Shown: positions 18,915 to 30,220, counted from the first letter of the stretch. The stretch is 64,000 nucleotides of DNA from Nocardia testacea NBRC 100365 (GCF_000308775.1 NZ_BAGJ01000149.1:32804-96803); one strand, 5' to 3'. A program made the numbers and translations. Notes: generated from the letters alone by a model not told the origin.

Positions 18915-20057
18915 TCAGCTCAGGGCTTGTTCGAGGTCGGCCAGCAGGTCGCTGATGTCCTCGATTCCTACCGACAGCCTTACCAGATCACCCGGCACTT
19001 CCAAAAGCGACCCTGCTGTAGAGGCATGGGTCATCGCCGCCGGATGCTCGATGAGCGATTCGATTCCACCCAGCGATTCGGCGAGCGTGAACACCTTCGT
19101 CCGCGCGCACAGATCGCGGGCGGCGTCGGGGCCACCGGCCAGTCGCACCGAGATCATCCCGCCGAACCGCCGCATCTGCTTGTCGGCGACGGCGTGGCCG
19201 GGGTGTTCGGGCAGTCCCGGGTAGATCACATGGCTGATCGCCGGATTCCGGGACAGGAACTCGGCCAGGGTCTCGGCGTTGTCGCAGTGCCGGTCCATCC
19301 GCAGGGCGAGCGTTTTGGTGCCGCGCATGGTGAGGAAGGCGTCGAAGGGGCCGGGCACCGCGCCGGCGCCGTTCTGCAGGAAGGCGAAGGCCGAGTCGAG
19401 CTGGGCGTCGTCGGTGACGAGCGCGCCGCCGATGACATCGGAGTGGCCGCCGAGGTACTTCGTGGTCGAATGCACCACGACATCGGCGCCGAGCAGCAGC
19501 GGCTGCTGCAGATACGGGGTGGCGAAGGTGTTGTCGACGACCAGTTTGGCGCCGGAGGTGTGCGCGATATCGGCCAGCGCGGGGATATCGCCGATATTGA
19601 GCAGCGGGTTGGTGGGCGATTCCACCCAGATGAGTTTGGTGTTCGGGCGGATCGCGGCCCGCATCGCGTCGATATCGGTGATCGCGGCCGGGGAATGCTC
19701 GATTCCCCATTCGGTGAACACCTTGTCGATCAACCGGAAGGTGCCGCCGTAGGCGTCGTCGGGGATGACGATATGGTCGCCCGGCCGCAGCATCGCGCGT
19801 AGCGCACAGTCGGTGGCGGCCATTCCCGAGGCGAATGCCCGGCCGTAGCGGCCGACCTCGAGGGCCGCCAGATTGGCCTCCAGCACCGTGCGGGTGGGGT
19901 TGCCGGTGCGGGCGTATTCATAACCGTCCCGCAGTCCACCCACCCCGTCCTGGGCGAAGGTGGAACTGGCATAGATGGGCACGTTCACCGCGCCGGTCCG
20001 GGGATCGGGATCGTAACCGGCGTGCACAGCCCTGGTGGTGAATCCCAGTTCGCTCAT
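18915..20057 (-). CDS. metB: Cystathionine gamma-synthase
   Basis: 380-aa PLP enzyme of the Cys/Met metabolism family that condenses an activated homoserine with cysteine to cystathionine. The PLP lysine is Lys200 in HSTTKYLGGHSD; the cofactor-binding YEYARTGNPT (47-56) and SGMAATDCAL (78-87) segments are intact. It lies in the conserved mca-greA-metB-cbs order of mycobacteria, where the equivalent gene is metB. Related lyases share these motifs, so gamma-synthase rather than gamma-lyase is inferred from synteny and similarity. Confidence 0.93.
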   Translation of the reverse strand: MSELGFTTRAVHAGYDPDPRTGAVNVPIYASSTFAQDGVGGLRDGYEYARTGNPTRTVLEANLAALEVGRYGRAFASGMAATDCALRAMLRPGDHIVIPDDAYGGTFRLIDKVFTEWGIEHSPAAITDIDAMRAAIRPNTKLIWVESPTNPLLNIGDIPALADIAHTSGAKLVVDNTFATPYLQQPLLLGADVVVHSTTKYLGGHSDVIGGALVTDDAQLDSAFAFLQNGAGAVPGPFDAFLTMRGTKTLALRMDRHCDNAETLAEFLSRNPAISHVIYPGLPEHPGHAVADKQMRRFGGMISVRLAGGPDAARDLCARTKVFTLAESLGGIESLIEHPAAMTHASTAGSLLEVPGDLVRLSVGIEDISDLLADLEQALS

Positions 20058-20174
20058 ACCCCCACCCTAGAGGCCGGACGCGCCACAACCGCACTCCGGG
20101 CGGCCGACGTGTGAGCAGGCTCGCGCCCTGCCGAGAGCCGCGGGGTGTCGCCCGTCGGCGATTACCCTGAGGCC

Positions 20175-21350
<1,176 letters not shown>

Positions 21351-21574
21351 CGCCACGAGCGAATCGGAGCCACTAGCCATTTCGTGCACAGCCGCATCCC
21401 GTTCCCGGGGAATACACTGCCTCACACGGTGTCCTGGCCGAGCGGAGGACATTGTTACCAACCGTCATCGGCGAGCCATCTCGGTGTCACCCACCGGCCG
21501 GGCCGGCGGCGCACTCTGATATTCGCACCCGGTGTGGACCGAAAACCCCCGGGAGCGGTACAGGGAGGTGCGTT

Positions 21575-22090
21575 ATGAACTCGCAGTCGTCCGGGCCGGG
21601 CAATCGGCGACCGTCCACCACGGCGAAATCCGCCCCCGGCGTACGGGCCGCACGGAATTCGCGCGAGCGTGCCACCGCCTGTCGATTACCCGATCAGCGT
21701 GAGCTGGTGGCCGCGTTCTCCGGGGCGGAGGGAACCGCAGCCGGTCAGCCACTGCTCGCCTGGGCGAACACCCTCGCGGACCTGCATCGCCGCCGGCACG
21801 CCGATCCGCTGGCGACGGCCGGGATAGATTGCCGCCGAGCCGAAGTCGTCGCGCTGATCGACCGCTGGATCAGCACCGGGCCGGTCGGGCGGCGGCCTCG
21901 GCGCGACGATTCCCTCGGCGCCACGATCGACCGGATGGCGGCCGCGCATGTGCGCGCCGACCATCTGCTGCACCACGCCGAGTGCGTTTCCGACGATCGG
22001 GTGCACGCGGCCTGGTATCGGCTGGCGCTACTGGCCGACGAATGGACCGATCTGGTGTCGGGCGCCGAGCCCGTCCGGCGCCGGACCTGA
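21575..22090 (+). CDS. DUF4254-like hypothetical protein
   Basis: 171-aa protein with a basic, low-complexity N-terminus and a helical core: LLAWANTLADLHRRRH, RRAEVVALIDRWIS and a C-terminal ADHLLHHAECVSDDRVHAAWYRLALLADEWTDLV (in parts). This matches the layout of DUF4254 proteins common in Nocardia. The ATG at 21575 has a near-perfect AGGGAGGTG ribosome site. Function unknown. The 21351-21574 stretch before it shows nothing else. Confidence 0.65.
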   Translation: MNSQSSGPGNRRPSTTAKSAPGVRAARNSRERATACRLPDQRELVAAFSGAEGTAAGQPLLAWANTLADLHRRRHADPLATAGIDCRRAEVVALIDRWISTGPVGRRPRRDDSLGATIDRMAAAHVRADHLLHHAECVSDDRVHAAWYRLALLADEWTDLVSGAEPVRRRT

Positions 22091-22170
22091 GTACGCACAG
22101 GAGCGCGACCTGCGTGAATGCGCGATAAATCACAATTCGATAAATGACGGCGCGTTGTTACCATCAAGTT

Positions 22171-22509
22171 ATGTTCGCCCTGGGTCCCCGTATGTTCGAA
22201 ATCTCCGCCCGCCGCTATCTGGAGGGTATCCAGCGGACCCACGGTGCGCCGGCCTTCGCGGCAGCCGCCGCGCTGCCGGGACTGTGCGCGCAACTGGACC
22301 AGCACGCGGCCGCCGTCCGCGACATACTGGACCTCGGGATCGATACGGCCGAGCGGATCTCCCCGGTCGTCCTGCTGGCCGGATACATGCGGGGGCTGCT
22401 GGAGGACCGGACGACGCCAGTCACCGAACCCGCCGACTGGGCCACCGCCGAATGGCTGCACCTGCGGCTGGCCGGTGCCTGCCGGCAGGCCGGGTACTCG
22501 GCTCGATGA
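22171..22509 (+). CDS. Small hypothetical protein, DUF6401-like
   Basis: 112-aa, mostly helical protein (FEISARRYLEGIQRTHG, LCAQLDQHAAAVRDILDLG, VVLLAGYMRGLLED). The LDQHAAAVRDI core and VLLAGYM segment recall the short DUF6401 proteins of actinomycetes, from memory only. The ATG at 22171 is chosen over 22144 because the first nine residues of the longer form lack family character. Followed directly by a strong hairpin. Confidence 0.6.
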   Translation: MFALGPRMFEISARRYLEGIQRTHGAPAFAAAAALPGLCAQLDQHAAAVRDILDLGIDTAERISPVVLLAGYMRGLLEDRTTPVTEPADWATAEWLHLRLAGACRQAGYSAR

Positions 22510-22514
22510 ACGAC

Positions 22515-22550
22515 TTCCGCCGTGTACCGGGGTTCCGGTACACGGCGGAA
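22515..22550. terminator. Perfect bidirectional terminator hairpin
   Basis: TTCCGCCGTGTACCGG and CCGGTACACGGCGGAA form a 16-bp perfect stem with a GGTT loop between the convergent hypothetical gene and the mechanosensitive-channel-like gene. Confidence 0.8.
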
Positions 22551-22570
22551 GAGTATCGGCGTAGCGGGGC

Positions 22571-23617
22571 TCAGCGCAGGTGGCGCGGCTCGCCGCCACC
22601 ATAGGGCGACTGGCCACCCTCGTCGTAGCCGCCGCCGTAGGGCGGTTGACCGCCACCTCCTTGCAGACCCTGGCCGCCGCCCCCGTAAGGCGCCTGGCCG
22701 CCGCGGTAGGGGTTGCCGTACTGCCGGTACTGGCCACCGGACATCTGCTGCCCGTAGCCGCCGGACTCGTCCGGTTCCCGGCGGAAACCGCCACCGTGCG
22801 CGGGCTGCGGTTCGTCCCACTGCTCCGGATCGCGGCCGGCGGCGGCCGAACCTCGCCCGGCCTGCTGCGCACCCATCCGCTCGCGTTCCCGGGACGCGTC
22901 CTCCCGGCCGCGCTGGTATGCCTCGGCGTGACCGCGCATCGCGGGCATCTCCTGCTCGAGCCCGTTCAGCCAGCCCTCCCAGCGCTGCTGCATCGGCCGC
23001 ACCAGACCACCGCCGACACCGACGACCAGGATGCCGCCCAGCGTGGCGAGAACCGCGATCAGCACCGGTGTGGTGACCGTGGTGGCCACCCCGATCTGGT
23101 TCAGGGCGGCGACGATACCGATACCCCAGATGAACACCGCCGCGATCCGGCCGATCATCGGTCCGTAACTCAGCCCGCCGAGCGCGTTGCGCACCAGATC
23201 GCTCACCGCGTGCGCGATGGCGCCCGCGACCACCACGATCAGGATGGCGACCGCCGCGCGGGGCAGCCAGGCGACGATCCCGTTGATCAGGTTGCTGACC
23301 GGGTTGGGGCCGAAGACCCCGAAGCCCATCTGCAGCGCGATCAGCAGGATCGCGTAGAAGGCCAGCCTCCCGAGGAGATCGGACGCGTCGTATTTGCTCC
23401 GCTCCAGCATCCGCTGGATTCCGCCCCGCTCGACGAGCCGATCGAAACCCACCCGTTCGAGCACCTTGTCGACGATCTTCTCGACCACCTTGGCGATGAT
23501 CCAGCCGACGACCAGGATGACCAGGAAGCCGATGAGCTTGGGTACGAATGTCGCGACCGAGCTCCACGCGTCAGAGAAACCCTGCTGGAAATCGATTGCC
23601 AAACTTGAGGTTTGCAC
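22571..23617 (-). CDS. Mechanosensitive-channel-like TM-helix protein with Gly/Tyr/Gln-rich tail
   Basis: 348-aa membrane protein. Four to five hydrophobic segments: LIGFLVILVVGWIIAKVV, LAFYAILLIALQMGFGVF, AVAILIVVVAGAIAHAV, AAVFIWGIGIVAALNQIG and LIAVLATLGGILVVGVGGG. The first, with its VVEKIVDKVLERVG continuation, is the conserved TM_helix repeat found in small-conductance mechanosensitive channels. From about 250 on the chain is low complexity, with GGGQ/YGGG repeats. The beta domain of MscS is absent, so channel function is only inferred. GTG start at 23617 with GAAGGGAAGGG upstream. It occupies the position of the proline-rich antigen gene (pra) in M. tuberculosis. Confidence 0.8.
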   Translation of the reverse strand: MQTSSLAIDFQQGFSDAWSSVATFVPKLIGFLVILVVGWIIAKVVEKIVDKVLERVGFDRLVERGGIQRMLERSKYDASDLLGRLAFYAILLIALQMGFGVFGPNPVSNLINGIVAWLPRAAVAILIVVVAGAIAHAVSDLVRNALGGLSYGPMIGRIAAVFIWGIGIVAALNQIGVATTVTTPVLIAVLATLGGILVVGVGGGLVRPMQQRWEGWLNGLEQEMPAMRGHAEAYQRGREDASRERERMGAQQAGRGSAAAGRDPEQWDEPQPAHGGGFRREPDESGGYGQQMSGGQYRQYGNPYRGGQAPYGGGGQGLQGGGGQPPYGGGYDEGGQSPYGGGEPRHLR

Positions 23618-23724
23618 AAGCCCTTCCCTTCGCTCTCCGATCGGACGCGGCGTTTGCCACGAACGGCACTAGGCCACGTTATACCCCGATGGAGCAGGTT
23701 GAACCTGTGATTGCGGAATAATTG

Positions 23725-25116
<1,392 letters not shown>

Positions 25117-25219
25117 ACCCCCATCGTTGCAGAGACGTTGCCGGGGGGCTCCGTGTGGTCCGCCACCCCGCCGCGCAAATCCGGCGCGGCGGCTGCCGAG
25201 CCTTTAATATCTGGGACCT

Positions 25220-25681
25220 ATGAGGCTGCCGAAGCTCGCACGTGCCACCGTGCTCCTGGCCGGGTCCGCCTTCGCGCTGGCCGCCGCGTCCGGGGCCACG
25301 GCCGGTGCCGCCACCATCGCGTTCGCCGATGTCCCGACGCTGGCCTACGGCGGGCTGTGCGGGACGAGTATCCGAACCTGGGCCGATACCAGCCCGCAGT
25401 GGCCGGGCCGGGCGGTGCTGAACGTCCGGGCCAACCCGGTCGCCGGTATCGGTCCGGGCGATTATCCGCTGGCGCCGCTGTGCGAGGTACTGACCACGGT
25501 GACCTGGCGCAATCTCGACACCGGGGCCACCGGCACCTACGTGAACAATGTGGTGACCGGTATCTACGGCAGCATCCAGTACTCGCTGTTCCAGGACACC
25601 GGCCCCGGCCGGGTCGACGTCGTGGTGACCACGAACCACGCGAGCATCCCGGCGTACGGCAGTTTCTTCGTCCCGGCCTGA
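25220..25681 (+). CDS. Secreted hypothetical protein
   Basis: 153-aa protein with an N-terminal signal peptide (MRLPKLARATVLLAGSAFAL followed by an Ala/Gly-rich region, likely cleaved at ATAGA-A or nearby). The mature part is beta-rich with two cysteines (LCGTSI and LCEVLT) that could form one disulfide, and ends GSFFVPA. No family recognised. It is divergent from cbs, about 100 bp apart. Confidence 0.7.
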   Translation: MRLPKLARATVLLAGSAFALAAASGATAGAATIAFADVPTLAYGGLCGTSIRTWADTSPQWPGRAVLNVRANPVAGIGPGDYPLAPLCEVLTTVTWRNLDTGATGTYVNNVVTGIYGSIQYSLFQDTGPGRVDVVVTTNHASIPAYGSFFVPA

Positions 25682-25750
25682 TACCCGCGCGCGACCGGGC
25701 CCGGCGCGCACGGTCGCACGGGATCGTTCCCGCTCGTAAAATTTCTGCCC

Positions 25751-26605
25751 ATGGGCGAAACTCGGATCGGATGGCGGACGGCCGTCGTGGCCGGGGCCGC
25801 CACGGTTCTGGTCGGTTCCGGGGCGGGTACCGCGTCCTGGGCGGCGTATCGGCTGCTCACCACCCAGGCGGGCACGGCACGCGGCATGATCGGTCGCGAT
25901 ACTTCCAAGCCCCCGGAAGCCGACGGCATCTACTCGCCGCTCGGGTACGAGGACTGGCGGACCGGTAAGCACGCCGACCTGCACCTGATGATCTTCGGTG
26001 ATTCCACCGCCGCCGGTCTGGGCTGCCGCAGCGCCGCCGAGGTGCCCGGGGTCCGCATCGCACACGGTCTGGCCGATGCCACCGGGAAGCGCGTCCGGTT
26101 GAGCACCAAGGCGATCTCCGGCGCCACTTCCAAGGGGCTGGCCGGGCAGGTGGACGCCATGTTCGTGGCGGGCCCGCCGCCGGACGCGGCGGTAGTGCTG
26201 GTCGGCGCGAACGATGTCACCAAGAAGCATTCGATCGGCCGGTCCGCCGAACGCCTCGGCGCGGCGGTGAGCAGGTTGCACGGAGCGGGCAGCGTCGTCG
26301 TGGTCGGCACCTGCCCGGACCTGGGCAGCGTCACCGCCATCCCGGAACCGCTGCGCTCGGTGGTGCACCGGTGGAGCGTCCGGCTGGCGCGCGCCCAGAC
26401 GGCGGCCACCCGGGCCGCCGGCGGCCGCACCGTCGCCATGGGTGATCTGCTCGGCAAGGATTTCCGGGCCGCCCCGGAGCAACTGTTCTCCGCCGACGGT
26501 TTCCACCCCTCCGCCGAGGGTTACGCGTTGGCGGCCACCCATCTGCTACCCGAATTGATGAGAGCGCTCGCTGACCGGGATATGGCCACGGCGGATATTT
26601 CCTAG
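25751..26605 (+). CDS. SGNH/GDSL hydrolase (Rv1075c-like esterase)
   Basis: 284-aa esterase with an N-terminal membrane-anchor/signal segment (TAVVAGAATVLVGSGAGTASW). SGNH blocks: nucleophile in IFGDSTAAGLG (about residue 80), glycine in ATSKGLAGQV, asparagine in VLVGANDVT (about 155-163) and the catalytic Asp/His in DGFHPSAEGYALAA near 255. It sits between cbs and the fadA3-like thiolase as in M. tuberculosis. Probably acts at the cell envelope on short acyl esters. Confidence 0.88.
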   Translation: MGETRIGWRTAVVAGAATVLVGSGAGTASWAAYRLLTTQAGTARGMIGRDTSKPPEADGIYSPLGYEDWRTGKHADLHLMIFGDSTAAGLGCRSAAEVPGVRIAHGLADATGKRVRLSTKAISGATSKGLAGQVDAMFVAGPPPDAAVVLVGANDVTKKHSIGRSAERLGAAVSRLHGAGSVVVVGTCPDLGSVTAIPEPLRSVVHRWSVRLARAQTAATRAAGGRTVAMGDLLGKDFRAAPEQLFSADGFHPSAEGYALAATHLLPELMRALADRDMATADIS

Positions 26606-26692
26606 CAGCCGGGCGCGACGTAGATTCGAAGGGATCGTACCCGCGAGTAGTGTCCGGCCCGGCCGCGCACACTCCCCGACAAAGGAGTCCTC

Positions 26693-27910
26693 ATGCCAGA
26701 GGCCGTCATCGTTTCCGTTGCTCGCTCCCCCATCGGCCGGGCCAACAAGGGGTCGCTGGTGAGCATGCGGCCCGACGACCTGGCCGCGCAGATGGTACGC
26801 GCCGCACTGGACAAGGTCCCCGCCCTCTCGCCCGCCGATATCGACGATCTGATGCTCGGCTGCGGCCAGCCCGCCGGCGAGGCCGGGTTCAATATCGCCA
26901 AGGTCGTCGCCACCCAGCTGGGCTACGACTACCTGCCCGGTACCACCGTGAACCGCTACTGTTCCTCCTCGCTGCAGACCACCCGGATGGCGTTCCACGC
27001 CATCAAGGCCGGTGAGGGCCACGCGTTCATCTCCGCCGGTGTGGAAACCGTGTCCCGGTTCCCGAAGGGCACCGCCGACGGCTGGCCCGACACCCACAAC
27101 CCGCTGTTCGCCACCGCCGAGGAACGCACCGCCACCACCGCGCAGGGCGGCGTGAGCTGGCACGATCCGCGCGAGGACGACAACATCCCCGACGTCTACA
27201 TCGCCATGGGCCAGACCGCGGAGAACGTCGCCTCGTTCACCGGGATCTCCCGTGAAGACCAGGACCACTGGGGTGTGCGGTCGCAGAACCGCGCCGAAGA
27301 GGCCATCAAGGCCGGTTTCTTCGAACGGGAGATCACCCCGGTGACCCTGCCCGACGGCACCGTCGTCTCCACCGACGACGGCCCCCGCCCCGGTACCACC
27401 TACGAGAAGATCTCCCAGCTCAAGCCGGTTTTCCGTCCGGACGGCACGGTCACCGCCGGTAACGCCTGCCCGCTCAACGACGGCGCCGCCGCCCTGGTCG
27501 TCATGAGCGATACCAAGGCCGAGGAACTGGGCCTGACCCCGCTGGCCCGGATCGTGTCGACCGGCGTCTCCGGCCTCTCCCCCGAGATCATGGGCCTGGG
27601 CCCGATCGAAGCGGTGCGCAAGGCGCTGAAGCTGGCCGGTAAGACCATCGGCGATATCGACCTCTACGAGATCAACGAGGCCTTCGCGGTGCAGGTCCTC
27701 GGTTCGGCCCGGGAACTGGGCATGGACCTGGACAAACTGAACGTCTCCGGCGGCGCCATCGCGCTGGGCCACCCGTTCGGTATGACCGGTGCCCGCATCA
27801 CCGCCACGCTCATCAACAACCTCCAGACCCACGACAAACAGTTCGGCCTGGAGACCATGTGCGTCGGCGGCGGCCAGGGCATGGCGATGATCATCGAGCG
27901 CCTGAGCTGA
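26693..27910 (+). CDS. fadA3: Acetyl-CoA C-acetyltransferase (thiolase), FadA3-like
   Basis: 405-aa thiolase of fatty-acid beta-oxidation or acetoacetyl-CoA formation. The acyl-accepting Cys90 lies in NRYCSSSLQTT, the catalytic histidine His360 in ALGHPFGMTGAR, and the second cysteine Cys390 in CVGGGQGMAM. Length and motifs are complete. The gene symbol rests on its position next to the SGNH esterase, as in Rv1074c/Rv1075c. A strong hairpin follows. Confidence 0.92.
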   Translation: MPEAVIVSVARSPIGRANKGSLVSMRPDDLAAQMVRAALDKVPALSPADIDDLMLGCGQPAGEAGFNIAKVVATQLGYDYLPGTTVNRYCSSSLQTTRMAFHAIKAGEGHAFISAGVETVSRFPKGTADGWPDTHNPLFATAEERTATTAQGGVSWHDPREDDNIPDVYIAMGQTAENVASFTGISREDQDHWGVRSQNRAEEAIKAGFFEREITPVTLPDGTVVSTDDGPRPGTTYEKISQLKPVFRPDGTVTAGNACPLNDGAAALVVMSDTKAEELGLTPLARIVSTGVSGLSPEIMGLGPIEAVRKALKLAGKTIGDIDLYEINEAFAVQVLGSARELGMDLDKLNVSGGAIALGHPFGMTGARITATLINNLQTHDKQFGLETMCVGGGQGMAMIIERLS

Positions 27911-27924
27911 GTGGTCTTCAGTGC

Positions 27925-27957
27925 GGCCCCTCCACGGATTCGACCCGTGGAGGGGCC
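27925..27957 (+). terminator. Terminator after the thiolase gene
   Basis: GGCCCCTCCACGG and CCGTGGAGGGGCC form a perfect 13-bp stem followed by GTTTCTG. It lies 15 nt after the stop and marks the end of the first conserved block. Confidence 0.8.
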
Positions 27958-28036
27958 GTTTCTGTACGTTGCCACAGACCACGAAGGGGCGTACGGCTCG
28001 GAGAAGCCGAGCCGGGACTGTCCGACCGAGACGTGC

Positions 28037-28456
28037 TCAGCCTGCAGTCCCTCGAGGCACAATCCACTCCATCGGTTGGCCGGTAACATCGCCGATCAGG
28101 TCGAAATCACGGTCGTAGTGCAACACGGTGAGCTCAGCGAGCTCCGCAGTGGCAGCGATTATGAGATCCGGCAGGGGGCGGCGGTGCTGCCCGCGCTGAG
28201 CGAGTCGTCGTTGTACGTCGAGAGCTCGTTTCATGGCGGCACCGTCGGTTGCAGCCCATGGCAATGCTTGTAGTGCTGTATTGAGGCGTAGGTAGTCGCT
28301 GCCGTTACGCGCCGAGTAGAGCAGTTCGAGAGCAACCATTTCGCAGATCGCGAGACGCCCTGCGGCCATTTCGCGGTCCAACCGCTGCGCTGCCTCTTCG
28401 GAGTTGTATCGCTGAGCATGGGCGGATTTATCGGCCAGATAGGCCGGAGTGCTCAC
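28037..28456 (-). CDS. PIN-domain ribonuclease toxin (VapC family)
   Basis: 139-aa type II toxin. PIN-domain acidic residues: Asp in YLADKSA (about residue 8), Glu in EMVALELLYSARN (about 42), Asp in PLPDLIIAATAE (about 96) and the late Asp in HYDRDFDLI (about 115). The second position of the usual LxDxS motif is retained as ADKSA. The GTG at 28456 overlaps the antitoxin stop (GTGA). VapC toxins cleave tRNA or rRNA; the target here is unknown. Confidence 0.85.
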   Translation of the reverse strand: MSTPAYLADKSAHAQRYNSEEAAQRLDREMAAGRLAICEMVALELLYSARNGSDYLRLNTALQALPWAATDGAAMKRALDVQRRLAQRGQHRRPLPDLIIAATAELAELTVLHYDRDFDLIGDVTGQPMEWIVPRGTAG

Positions 28457-28647
28457 TCCCAAGCTCCGCGCATGGTCTCCGGATCGAGATCGAGTTGAAG
28501 GGTCCGGAACGTTTCGACGGCTTGATTGCGCCGCCGCTCGTCAAGCACATGCGCCAAAGCGCGGTTCACCGTCTCCGTCTTGCCGTGCGTGCCCAGCACT
28601 CGCGCAACCTCCTCCCAGTTGTCATCTAGGTCAATGGTGGTGCGCAT
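28453..28647 (-). CDS. VapB-family antitoxin
   Basis: 64-aa antitoxin beginning MRTTIDLDDNWEEVARVLGT, the VapB-type ribbon-helix-helix DNA-binding half, followed by a helix KTETVNRALAHVLDERRR and a toxin-binding C-terminus. The ATG at 28647 has GGAGG 7 nt upstream and is preferred over the longer frame. Co-translated with the PIN toxin. Confidence 0.85.
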   Translation of the reverse strand: MRTTIDLDDNWEEVARVLGTHGKTETVNRALAHVLDERRRNQAVETFRTLQLDLDPETMRGAWE

Positions 28648-28755
28648 CTTCCCGCCTCCAATTTGATGCCAGGTAGCCCCTCGCCATGATAGCAGCGATC
28701 CATGCCGGCAAGCATCAATGATGGATGAGGCCGCCATCTCGATCGGGATTTCCGT

Positions 28756-29439
28756 CTAGCCTTCCTGCCGGCGAACCATCTCGGTGATCCAGACGGGCGC
28801 GAACGGCGATGTGCAACCCGGTGCGGTCGGGTAGTCCTCGAGGACCTTCAGGCGCTCGCCGATATCGATCGCCCGGGCGCGATACTCGGGGTGCTCGATG
28901 CCGATCTGGGCCAGGCAGGTGTTCATCGCCCACTGCAGGCGGTCCGGGGCCTCCTTCATCTCCGCTTCGATGGTGTCGAGCAATCCGGGCAGGTCGAGCC
29001 CCTCGGGTTCCTTCGCCACACGTTCGGCGGTCAAGCCCCACCCGGCGCTCGCCACCACCGGGTCCGGATCATCGAACCAGGCCAGACGCAGTTCTTCGGT
29101 GTGCGGGTTCTTCTTCACCACATAGTTCACGAGCCAGTCGTGCACCTTGGGCGTCCGCGCGTCGCGCAACATGGCGTCCAGTTCGTCGCGTCCGAACGCT
29201 TTCGGGCGGCAGATCAACAGCGCCAGCAGGCGCGCCGAGGTATCACCGGTCTCCCACAGTCCGCGCGCGAGTTCCTGCTGGGTCTTCAGCCGTTTCGCGA
29301 CCGCGCGCAGCCTGGTGAGGTTCACGCCGTGATCGTCACCGTGCTTCTCGTTCACCGCGCGGATCTTCGGGTCCTCGAGATCCGCCAGCTCGGCCAGCAC
29401 TTCGGCCACGGTCGTCTCGGGCGGCGTCGTGGGGGCCAT
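28756..29439 (-). CDS. AlkD-like DNA alkylation repair protein (HEAT repeats)
   Basis: 227-aa all-helical protein resembling the DNA_alkylation/AlkD family, which excises bulky or cationic alkylated bases without base flipping. Helical pairs such as LRAVAKRLKTQQELARGLWE, ARLLALLICRPKAFG, WLVNYVVKKNPHTEELRLAWF (partial) and VASAGWGLTAERVAK fit HEAT-like repeats. The ATG at 29439 is the first good start; the 5' end overlaps the previous gene's 3' end by 104 nt, which is unusual. Catalytic activity is not proven by visible motifs. Confidence 0.75.
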   Translation of the reverse strand: MAPTTPPETTVAEVLAELADLEDPKIRAVNEKHGDDHGVNLTRLRAVAKRLKTQQELARGLWETGDTSARLLALLICRPKAFGRDELDAMLRDARTPKVHDWLVNYVVKKNPHTEELRLAWFDDPDPVVASAGWGLTAERVAKEPEGLDLPGLLDTIEAEMKEAPDRLQWAMNTCLAQIGIEHPEYRARAIDIGERLKVLEDYPTAPGCTSPFAPVWITEMVRRQEG

Positions 29440-29761
29440 CTCGGTCTCCTGCCTGTCGGCTGCGGGATACAAGCCTAGAACCGGATGCGCCCGCGGTCCC
29501 CGTAACCAGATCGGCGATCCATCCGACCGCCCGCCATGCCGGTGTTTCCTCGGCCTCCCGCGCACTGAGGTGCGGGATCACGACCACTTCGGCAGCGTGG
29601 TCGAGCGCGTACTGGACGGCGATCCGCGCCGCGAGTTCCGGCCCGGTGTCGGTGTACACCGTGTAGACCACCCGGAGGCCGTGTGCCCGGGACAGCCGCT
29701 CGATCTGCGTACTGTCGCAGTCCGATCGGCACAGCACGACCGCGCGTCTGTTAGGGGTCAC
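29336..29761 (-). CDS. Hypothetical Nocardia-type protein, resolvase-like alpha/beta start
   Basis: Up to 141 aa from the GTG at 29761 (VTPNRRAVVLCRSDCDS), which overlaps the stop of the upstream gene by 4 nt. Residues 6-85 look like a Rossmann-type alternation (AVVLCRSDCDSTQIERLSRA, VVYTVYTD, EVVVIPHLS) reminiscent of the N-terminal fold of serine recombinases but without the serine-recombinase motif. The C-terminal ~35 residues are low complexity and lie over the start of the AlkD-like gene; the functional product may be shorter. Function unknown. Confidence 0.55.
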   Translation of the reverse strand: MTPNRRAVVLCRSDCDSTQIERLSRAHGLRVVYTVYTDTGPELAARIAVQYALDHAAEVVVIPHLSAREAEETPAWRAVGWIADLVTGTAGASGSRLVSRSRQAGDRDGPHDAARDDRGRSAGRAGGSRGPEDPRGEREAR

Positions 29762-30051
29762 CCGCGCGCCTCGGCGGCGTACTCGGCAGCCGCCTCGTAG
29801 CGCGGGCAGCGGTGCGCGGCGTGCACGTCCATCACCTGGTGTGCGTGCGCGTAGCCGCGGATCGGTTCCTGCGAGCGGCAGTGCGCGGTGGGCCGGTCTA
29901 CGGGTAGCGCTCGAAGCCCCTCCGCCAACCGGCGCAGAATCACCGGATCGTCGGTGACCCAGTGACGGCCCGCCTGCCACAGCCGTAGCGTGGCGGCCAT
30001 GGCGAGATTGTGCGGAGCGCGGGTGGGCAGGGACGGTGACTCCTTACGCAT
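29758..30051 (-). CDS. Small hypothetical protein, first gene opposite the XRE regulator
   Basis: 97-aa protein from the ATG at 30051 (MRKESPSLPTRAPHNLAMAA). It has one helix-rich half (LAMAATLRLWQAGRHWV, ILRRLAEGLRALP) and a His/Cys-rich second half (PTAHCRSQEP, GYAHAHQVMDVHAAHRCPRY) that could bind metal. No known family. Divergently transcribed from the XRE gene across a palindrome, so it is a likely regulatory target. Confidence 0.6.
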   Translation of the reverse strand: MRKESPSLPTRAPHNLAMAATLRLWQAGRHWVTDDPVILRRLAEGLRALPVDRPTAHCRSQEPIRGYAHAHQVMDVHAAHRCPRYEAAAEYAAEARG

Positions 30052-30154
30052 CAGGACCTCATCTCGTAGTCGCAGTGGCACGCGGCCGCCCGCTCTTCTA
30101 CGGCAACGTTTCGGTCGGACGGCCGGACAAAGATAAGAACCTGTCTGCTGTTCC

Positions 30155-30175
30155 AGGGGTACGGTTCGTACCCCT
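30155..30175. promoter_or_regulatory. 21-bp perfect palindrome, operator candidate for the XRE regulator
   Basis: AGGGGTACG-GTT-CGTACCCCT: 9-bp arms around 3 nt. It lies 46 bp before the XRE start and ~100 bp before the divergent small gene, a usual place for an autoregulatory operator. Confidence 0.55.
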
Positions 30176-30220
30176 CCCCGCTACGCTTGGAACACAGGAT
30201 CACCAGCGAAAGGGGCTGCG

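Noticed and set aside
22580..23608. 342-aa plus-strand ORF opposite the mechanosensitive-channel-like gene
   Set aside because: His/Asp/Arg-rich composition without fold features; the antisense gene has clear membrane helices and a ribosome site.
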